NCBI GenBank assembly: GCA_038400315.1
Contig: CP151667.1
Span: forward strand, 1,127,174 to 1,191,173
DNA from: Isosphaeraceae bacterium EP7
Lineage (GTDB): Bacteria > Planctomycetota > Planctomycetia > Isosphaerales > Isosphaeraceae
Reading direction: 5' to 3'
DNA length: 64,000 bases
The translations under genes were made by a program, and so were the position numbers. A model generated the notes under the pieces. That model was given only the letters and a program-made list of their open reading frames with translations, was not told where the DNA came from and made no database searches. This document shows, piece after piece, positions 58,372-64,000 of the stretch (positions are counted from its first letter, which is position 1; each line of letters starts with the position of its first letter).

Positions 58372-61300
58372 CCGCCCCCCACGGATTTCCGAATGGCGAA
58401 GACAGGTCGGTCACCTACCGTCCCGGTAACCCACCAGCGACGGGCCAGCGCCCGCGTCGCAAAGGGGTCGCCATCATCGGGATGTCGTGCCTATTCCCCG
58501 GCGCCCCCGACGTCGACGCTTACTGGCGGAACATCCTCGGCAAGGTCGACTCGGTCACGGCGCCGCCTCCCGAGGCTCGCGAGACGGCCCTGTATTACGA
58601 GCCCAATTCGGCCGAGCCCGATCGTGTCTACTGCCAGCGCGGTGGCTACCTCGGGGCGCTGTCGACTTTCGATCCCCTGGCCTTCGGCGTCCCGCCGGTC
58701 TCCGTCGGCGGCGAGCCCGATCAGTGGCTGTCGCTCAGGCTCGCCCGCGAGGCGATGGCGGATGCGGGCTGCCTTGATCTCCCCGAATCGGTCCGGCGGC
58801 GGACCTCGGTGATCCTCGGCAAGGGGACGTACCTCAACGCCGGCAATGCGATGGCCATCCAGCATGGGCTGGTCGTCAGCCAGACCCTTGAGATCCTCGG
58901 CGCACTCCACCCCGAATACACCGGCGCGGAGATCGAGGCGATTCGACGGGAGTTGAAGCGGGCCCTGCCGCCGATCGGGCCCGAGACGGTTGCAGGGCTC
59001 ATCCCCAATATTATCGTCGGCCGGATCGCCAATCGGCTCGACCTGATGGGCCCTAGCTATACGGTCGACGCCGCCTGTGCCTCGTCGCTGATCGCCGTCC
59101 AGCAGGCGATGCGCGACCTCGCCAGCGGCGACTGCGACCTGGCAATCGCCGGTGGCTCGCAGATCTGGATCCCGATGCCGACTCTCAGCATCTTCTGCCA
59201 GCTCGGGGCACTCTCCCGCCGCCAGCAGATCCGACCCTTCGACAAGGACGCCGATGGAACGCTGCTCGGCGAGGGGATCGGCATGGTCGTCCTGAAGCGG
59301 ATCGAGGACGCCGAGCGTGACGGCGACCGGATCTATGCCGTCGTCCGTGGGGTCGGGGTCGCCAGCGACGGCCGGGGCATGAGCGTCATGGCGCCCCGCG
59401 TGCAGGGCGAGGAACTCGCGCTGAGACGTGCGTATGAGGAGGCCGGCGTCTCGCCCGATTCGGTCGGGCTGATCGAGGCCCACGGGACTGGCACGCCGGT
59501 CGGAGACGCCACCGAGGTGCAGGCCCTGACCAGGGTCTTCGGCCAACGGATCGGCGAGATCCCCCGTTGCGCCATCGGGTCGGTCAAGTCGATGATCAGC
59601 CACACAATCCCCGCGGCCGGGGTCGCCGGGATCATCAAGGTGGCCCTCTCGCTCTACCACAAGGTCCTGCCGCCGACCCTGAACTGCGAGGCGCCCAACC
59701 CCAGGCTCGAGCTGGAAAAGACCCCCTTCTACATCAACACCGAGGCTCGACCCTGGGCACACGGCGGCCGGGAACCCAGGCGGGCCGGGGTCAACTCGTT
59801 CGGCTTCGGCGGGATCAATGCCCACGCCATCCTGGAGGAACACGCACCCGCAGGCCGGGTGGCCTTGCAGGCGGGCTTTGAGGACGACACGCGGCGAGCG
59901 GAGGCCCGCGCCGACCATCGGCCGGAGTGGGAATGCGAGGTCTGTATCCTCGGGGCCGAATCGCCGGCGAAGCTCCTGGCAGAGGCCCGCCGTCTCGTCG
60001 CGGCGCTCGATGCGGTCGATTCGGATGAGCCCATCCGCATCAAGGATCTTGCGGCGACCTTGAATCGAGATCTTATGACTTCGGGATCCAGCTCCCCCTT
60101 CCGGCTGGCCGTCGTGGCGGCGTCGGCCGCCGACCTGAAGGCCAAGCTGGGGAAGGCCGCGAAGAAGCTCGGCTCGCCGGGATGCCTCCAGATTCGGGAC
60201 GTCTCGGGGATTTATTACGCCGCCGAGCCGCTCGGGCGGTCGGGCAAGCTGGCGATCCTCTTCCCCGGAGAGGGTGCTCAATATCCCAATATGCTCGCCG
60301 ATCTCTGCCTGCACTTCCCCGAAGTGCAGGCGTGCTTCGATGAGATTGACCAAATCTATTATGATCACCCGCGCGGATATGTGCCGAGTGACCACATCTT
60401 CCCGAGATCATCGCCGATCCCGAGCGATGGCGGTGGGGTCGCCGAACGCCTCTGGCAGATTGCTGGCGCGGTCGAGGCGGTCCTGACGGCCAATCGGGCC
60501 ATGCTCACGCTGATGGAACGGCTCGGACTGCGGCCCGACGTGATCCTCGGCCACAGCACCGGGGAGTACTCGGCCATCCGTGCGTCCGGGATCTTCGACC
60601 CGGCGAGAGATAAGTTCTCCGAGCTGATCCTCACGTTCTTCCGGAATTACGAGGTCGCATCCGGGCCGGAACTCTCGACAGCCGTGTTGCTTGCGGTGGG
60701 TGCCGGGAGGCGGGAGGTCGAAGCAGTGGCCCGCGAGACCGGCGGCGAGATTTATGTGGCCATGGACAACTGCCCTCACCAGGCGGTCCTGGTGGGAGAG
60801 GCGGGAGCCGCGGCGCGAGCGGAGGAGATTCTGCGACGTGACGGGCTGATCTTTGAACGACTCAAATTTGACCGGGCGTATCACACGCCCCTCTTCATCC
60901 CGTATGCGGCGCACCTCAAACAGATCTTCCAGGACGCCCCCATAGTCGCTCCGACGACCCCGATTTACTCGTGCACATCGGTATCTCCCTATCCTGACGA
61001 CCCCGCCGCGATTCGCAAGCTGATGCTGGATCACTGGCTGGAGCCGGTCGAGTTCCGGCGGACCGTCGAGAGGCTGCACGACGACGGGGTGAGACTCTTC
61101 GTCGAGGTCGGGCCGAGGGGCAACCTCACGGCGTTTGTCGAGGACATCCTCCGCGACAAGACCTTCTGCGCCATCCCTTCCAACGTCCAGCGCAGGTCGG
61201 GCATCGCCCAGCTCAATCACCTCGTCGCCATCCTCACCGTCCATGGGATCGACCTCGACCTGATGGCCCTCTCCCGGGATCGGTGCACTCGACGGATCGA

Positions 61301-63584
61301 TCTCGATCGCATCGCCGCGCATCCGACCCCGGGACGGCCATCGGGAGAGATGAAAATACGGACCGGATTCCCCTCGATGAGCCTTGGGACGGAGGCTGCC
61401 CGTAGGCTCAGGGCTGTCGCATCAGGCCCGATGCCGGGAGAAATGAGGTCGGAGATTGCCGTCGATGACACGATCGAATCGGGCGAGGCGGGCGATCTCG
61501 AAATCGAGCGTGACGAGGTCGATCCCGAGATCCAGGTCGTTTCGGATCAGGCCCCACGGTCCGAGCGGAATTCGACCCCCGGGGAACTCCAGGAGACGGC
61601 GCCGGGCGTCGGCTCGTCGGCGGTCGGTGTAGGCCCCGGCACCTCCATGGTCGAGGATTTTCTCCAGACCATGGAGCGCTTCCTTGCCGTCCAGGAGAGA
61701 GTCATGCAAAGCTGCCTCGATCCCGGTGCAGGTGCGGAACTCCGATCGGCGGACGACGCTCGGGGACAAACGATTCCCCTTAGCGATCCGTCTCAAGGAG
61801 GAGAGGCACCCTTCGCGCTCCTCGGATCCGTAGTGGCGTGGACGCCCGAGGTCGAGTTGACGGCCAGGCGCACGTTCGACCCGCTCTTCGACCTGGCCTT
61901 GCGCGATCATACGCTGGGGCGAGAGATTTCCAGGCATGACCCGGATCTGCTCGCACTCCCCGTGATGCCCCTGACAATGAGCATGGAGATCCTCGCCGAG
62001 GCCGCGGCCGCGCTGATGCCCGGGAGGACCGTGACCGGACTCCGCGACGTCCGCGCCCACCGCTGGATCGACTTCGGTGACGGCCCCCAGGAGCTTCAAG
62101 TGACGGCCCTTCGTCGCCCCGGTTTCGAAAACCGGGTCGATGTCCAATTGCGGAATCTGACCGAGGAAAGGCTCGCGGGATCACGGCCTCTCGGGCCTGT
62201 GGTCGAGGCTTCGGTCGTCGTTTCCGCGGCCTATCCGCATCCCGATCCCGAGATGCCGCCCGTCTCCCGTCCTCTCAATGGAAAAACGTCGGGGCTGAGG
62301 CCCGGACGCCTCTACGGGGAATCCATGTTTCACGGGCCGACCTGGCAGGGGGTCGAATCCCTGGATGAGATTGGAGAAGACGGCGCTGTCGCGACGCTGC
62401 GAGTATTGCCGCTCGACGCGTTGCACGGCGGGGCGGAACGCGGACGCTTCGTCCTCGACCCAATCGCCCTGGACGCCGCCGGCCAGGTGGTCGGGTTCTG
62501 GACGGCGGAGCGTCTCGACTCGGGGAAGGTCGTCTTCCCATTCCACCTGGAATCGTTGGAGGTGTTCGGGCCCCCCCGTGCAGCTGGCGAATCGCTCGTC
62601 TGCGTGGCTTCGATCGGACTGATCGGTGACCAACTTGTCCGAACCGACATCGAGATTGTCACGGCCGATGGACAACCCTGGATGCGATTGACCGGCTGGG
62701 AGGACAAACGATTCGAGCTCCCGGATGGCTTCGAGGCTCTGATGCGTCCTTCGCACGCCGAAATCAGCGAGCCCTGGGAAGGGCCCATCGCGGACCTCGC
62801 GCCTGGCATGCCCGTCGAATGCCGGCGACTCCGCGCGAAATTTTTATCGAACCACGAGTTCTGGAAGCGTATCTGGGCTCATCGAGTCTTGAGCCGATCC
62901 GAGCGCGAGGACTTCCGCTCGCTGAGGACGCCGCTCGTTCGACAGCTTGAATGGCTCGCGGGTCGGACCGCGGTCAAGGAAGCCGTGCGCCGACTGCTAC
63001 TGGATCACGAAAACCTCGACGTGAGGCTCGCCGATCTCGAGATCAAGCCCGACGAACGAGGACGTCCGATGGTCCTCGGCGCATGGGCGGATGAGGTCGC
63101 CGAGATGCCGGTCATCTCCATCTCCCACTCGGACGGTCTCGCGGTCGCGATCGCCGCCTTGCCGGATCCTGGAGGCGATCGTCCCCTGCGTCTGGGTATC
63201 GATGTCGAGTTCATCAAGCCTCGCCCCGAGGGGTTCCTCGACGTCGCGTTCGGCGGCGAGGAACTCGAGATGTTAAGGACCCGACCCCACTCCGAGCGGG
63301 ATGAGTGGGCCGTCCGGATGTGGTGCGCCAAGGAGGCCGTCGGCAAGGCGACGGGGGAGGGGCTCGGCTGGTCGACGCGCTCGACGGAAGTCGTGGGCAT
63401 CGATCCGGACGGAGGGATCGTCGAGGTAAGGCTCTCGGGCGAACTAACCTCGCGTCATCCCGACCTCAACGCAGCAGCCATCGCCGTGCGCACCATCTCC
63501 ATCGATCGTCTTGTCGTGGCGACGACCTTCGGCATCCCCTCCCACGTCGATGTGGCGGGCGAGCGGGCATCCATCGGCTCTTGA
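58368..63584 (+). CDS. Lipid/polyketide synthase KS-AT-DH-like with fused phosphopantetheinyl transferase
   Basis: A 1738-residue protein starting in ATGA overlap. KS ~34-470 with C237, H372 and H412 (the last in I-S-H-T instead of the usual I-G-H-T). AT ~625-960 with S730 in G-H-S-T-G-E-Y. An amphipathic helix at 1094-1120. A hotdog DH-like domain ~1165-1440 with D-H1181-T-L-G, lacking the standard H-x3-G-x4-P, but retaining a D-x3-Q. C-terminal Sfp-type phosphopantetheinyl transferase ~1500-1720 with I-S-H-S, G-I-D1612-V-E1614 and W1652-C-A-K-E-A-V-G-K. No ACP was seen, so it presumably acts on the ACPs of its neighbours and primes them itself (inference). The free ACP follows after 42 bases. 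Confidence 0.9.
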   Translation: MTAPHGFPNGEDRSVTYRPGNPPATGQRPRRKGVAIIGMSCLFPGAPDVDAYWRNILGKVDSVTAPPPEARETALYYEPNSAEPDRVYCQRGGYLGALSTFDPLAFGVPPVSVGGEPDQWLSLRLAREAMADAGCLDLPESVRRRTSVILGKGTYLNAGNAMAIQHGLVVSQTLEILGALHPEYTGAEIEAIRRELKRALPPIGPETVAGLIPNIIVGRIANRLDLMGPSYTVDAACASSLIAVQQAMRDLASGDCDLAIAGGSQIWIPMPTLSIFCQLGALSRRQQIRPFDKDADGTLLGEGIGMVVLKRIEDAERDGDRIYAVVRGVGVASDGRGMSVMAPRVQGEELALRRAYEEAGVSPDSVGLIEAHGTGTPVGDATEVQALTRVFGQRIGEIPRCAIGSVKSMISHTIPAAGVAGIIKVALSLYHKVLPPTLNCEAPNPRLELEKTPFYINTEARPWAHGGREPRRAGVNSFGFGGINAHAILEEHAPAGRVALQAGFEDDTRRAEARADHRPEWECEVCILGAESPAKLLAEARRLVAALDAVDSDEPIRIKDLAATLNRDLMTSGSSSPFRLAVVAASAADLKAKLGKAAKKLGSPGCLQIRDVSGIYYAAEPLGRSGKLAILFPGEGAQYPNMLADLCLHFPEVQACFDEIDQIYYDHPRGYVPSDHIFPRSSPIPSDGGGVAERLWQIAGAVEAVLTANRAMLTLMERLGLRPDVILGHSTGEYSAIRASGIFDPARDKFSELILTFFRNYEVASGPELSTAVLLAVGAGRREVEAVARETGGEIYVAMDNCPHQAVLVGEAGAAARAEEILRRDGLIFERLKFDRAYHTPLFIPYAAHLKQIFQDAPIVAPTTPIYSCTSVSPYPDDPAAIRKLMLDHWLEPVEFRRTVERLHDDGVRLFVEVGPRGNLTAFVEDILRDKTFCAIPSNVQRRSGIAQLNHLVAILTVHGIDLDLMALSRDRCTRRIDLDRIAAHPTPGRPSGEMKIRTGFPSMSLGTEAARRLRAVASGPMPGEMRSEIAVDDTIESGEAGDLEIERDEVDPEIQVVSDQAPRSERNSTPGELQETAPGVGSSAVGVGPGTSMVEDFLQTMERFLAVQERVMQSCLDPGAGAELRSADDARGQTIPLSDPSQGGEAPFALLGSVVAWTPEVELTARRTFDPLFDLALRDHTLGREISRHDPDLLALPVMPLTMSMEILAEAAAALMPGRTVTGLRDVRAHRWIDFGDGPQELQVTALRRPGFENRVDVQLRNLTEERLAGSRPLGPVVEASVVVSAAYPHPDPEMPPVSRPLNGKTSGLRPGRLYGESMFHGPTWQGVESLDEIGEDGAVATLRVLPLDALHGGAERGRFVLDPIALDAAGQVVGFWTAERLDSGKVVFPFHLESLEVFGPPRAAGESLVCVASIGLIGDQLVRTDIEIVTADGQPWMRLTGWEDKRFELPDGFEALMRPSHAEISEPWEGPIADLAPGMPVECRRLRAKFLSNHEFWKRIWAHRVLSRSEREDFRSLRTPLVRQLEWLAGRTAVKEAVRRLLLDHENLDVRLADLEIKPDERGRPMVLGAWADEVAEMPVISISHSDGLAVAIAALPDPGGDRPLRLGIDVEFIKPRPEGFLDVAFGGEELEMLRTRPHSERDEWAVRMWCAKEAVGKATGEGLGWSTRSTEVVGIDPDGGIVEVRLSGELTSRHPDLNAAAIAVRTISIDRLVVATTFGIPSHVDVAGERASIGS

Positions 63585-63626
63585 ACGGCGTCCGACCGAT
63601 TCGACAAGGTCCCGGAGGTAGCGAAC

Positions 63627-63935
63627 ATGTTGGCGAATCATCAGCAAATCCAGGATGAACTGCTCGAGTTGATGACCCAGCTGGCGGGCGACTGGGAGTA
63701 CGACGGGGAGGTGAACGCGGGCACGCGACTGCTGCGCGACCTGGCCATGGAGTCGCTCGGCCTGGTGGTCCTCGGGACTTCAATCCAGGAGCGGTACGGA
63801 CGGCTGCCGTTCTCGGAATTCCTCGCCGAAGTCGGCCAGCGTCCCCTCGAGCAACGAGATGTAACCATCGGCGAACTCGTCGATTTCGTCTGCCAGCATC
63901 GCCGTCATGTGGCGGGCGAGGGGGTGCCGCGATGA
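63627..63935 (+). CDS. Free-standing acyl carrier protein
   Basis: A 102-residue protein whose helix-2 start D-L-A-M-E-S43-L matches the carrier-protein D-S-L site with Glu before Ser; S43 would carry phosphopantetheine. The rest fits a four-helix ACP ('LGTSIQERYGRLPFSEFL', 'TIGELVDFV'). The ATG has GGAGG upstream. It lies 42 bases after the synthase with fused PPTase, which may activate it, and overlaps the next gene by ATGA, so one mRNA is likely. Confidence 0.85.
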   Translation: MLANHQQIQDELLELMTQLAGDWEYDGEVNAGTRLLRDLAMESLGLVVLGTSIQERYGRLPFSEFLAEVGQRPLEQRDVTIGELVDFVCQHRRHVAGEGVPR

Positions 63936-64000
63936 GCAAGACCATCCTGGTCGGCCTCGACGGCGCGACCTTCACGGTGCTCGATCCCCTCATGGCAAAT
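63932..64000 (+). CDS. Type I phosphodiesterase/alkaline-phosphatase-family protein, N-terminal fragment
   Basis: Only 23 codons lie in the window. 'ILVGLDGATFTVLDPLM' matches the start of the type I phosphodiesterase/nucleotide pyrophosphatase branch of the alkaline phosphatase superfamily, where the D of G-L-D-G-A is a metal ligand. It begins in an ATGA overlap with the ACP gene and thus belongs to the synthase operon. A role in trimming or transferring a phospho-headgroup on the lipid product is inference. Confidence 0.65.
   Translation, partial: MSKTILVGLDGATFTVLDPLMAN

Overview
The window is high-GC (strong G/C at third codon positions) and looks like a planctomycete chromosome, most likely Isosphaeraceae or a relative. 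The evidence is a DUF1559 pilin-like protein, a DUF1592-type cytochrome gene next to a DUF1552 gene, a PEP-CTERM protein with HAF repeats, a giant secreted protein with the planctomycete N-terminal LEDRTLM motif, and lipid-type polyketide megasynthases. No rRNA, tRNA, CRISPR array, transposase or phage gene was recognised. The genus is inference.

Left part (1-13.6 kb): the end of an aldo/keto reductase, a small dual-specificity-type phosphatase and a ParB-like DNA-binding protein, then a potassium block. A sigma-54 enhancer-binding response regulator (2324-3661) is followed by a dyad with a tandem half-copy (3682-3711), a close match to a sigma-54 -24/-12 promoter (3798-3813), an unknown small gene, a membrane sensor kinase, a 40-residue membrane peptide coupled by TGATG overlap, kdpF, kdpA, kdpB, kdpC and a stand-alone KdpD sensor half with no kinase. 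All run in one direction. I infer a sigma-54-controlled Kdp operon. A long inverted repeat and a terminator-like element lie between kdpF and kdpA. A decayed sigma-factor fragment follows.

Middle part (13.6-39.4 kb): an ABC exporter operon (two DUF3526-type permeases, a TPR lipoprotein-like or secreted protein, a DUF4198 protein, an ATPase); a DUF1559 protein; a minus-strand heavy-metal RND efflux operon whose adaptor carries four Cys/His metal-binding-like repeats; a beta-propeller gene and an HGSNAT-like membrane acyltransferase; a DUF1592/DUF1552/ankyrin operon; a copper amine oxidase; a TolB-like propeller; and a PEP-CTERM protein.

Right part (39.4-64 kb): a 3241-residue glycine-rich repeat protein combining GGAI/GN-type beta-helix repeats with PGRS-like glycine loops; a lower-GC leader with a strong hairpin and an 18-codon ORF behind a near-perfect ribosome binding site; then a tightly coupled lipid or polyketide synthase operon. 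The first synthase has two nitronate-monooxygenase-like barrels, KS, AT, one ACP, KR and DH. The second has KS, AT, an unusual DH-like domain and a fused phosphopantetheinyl transferase. A free ACP and the start of a phosphodiesterase-family gene follow with ATGA overlaps and run off the window.
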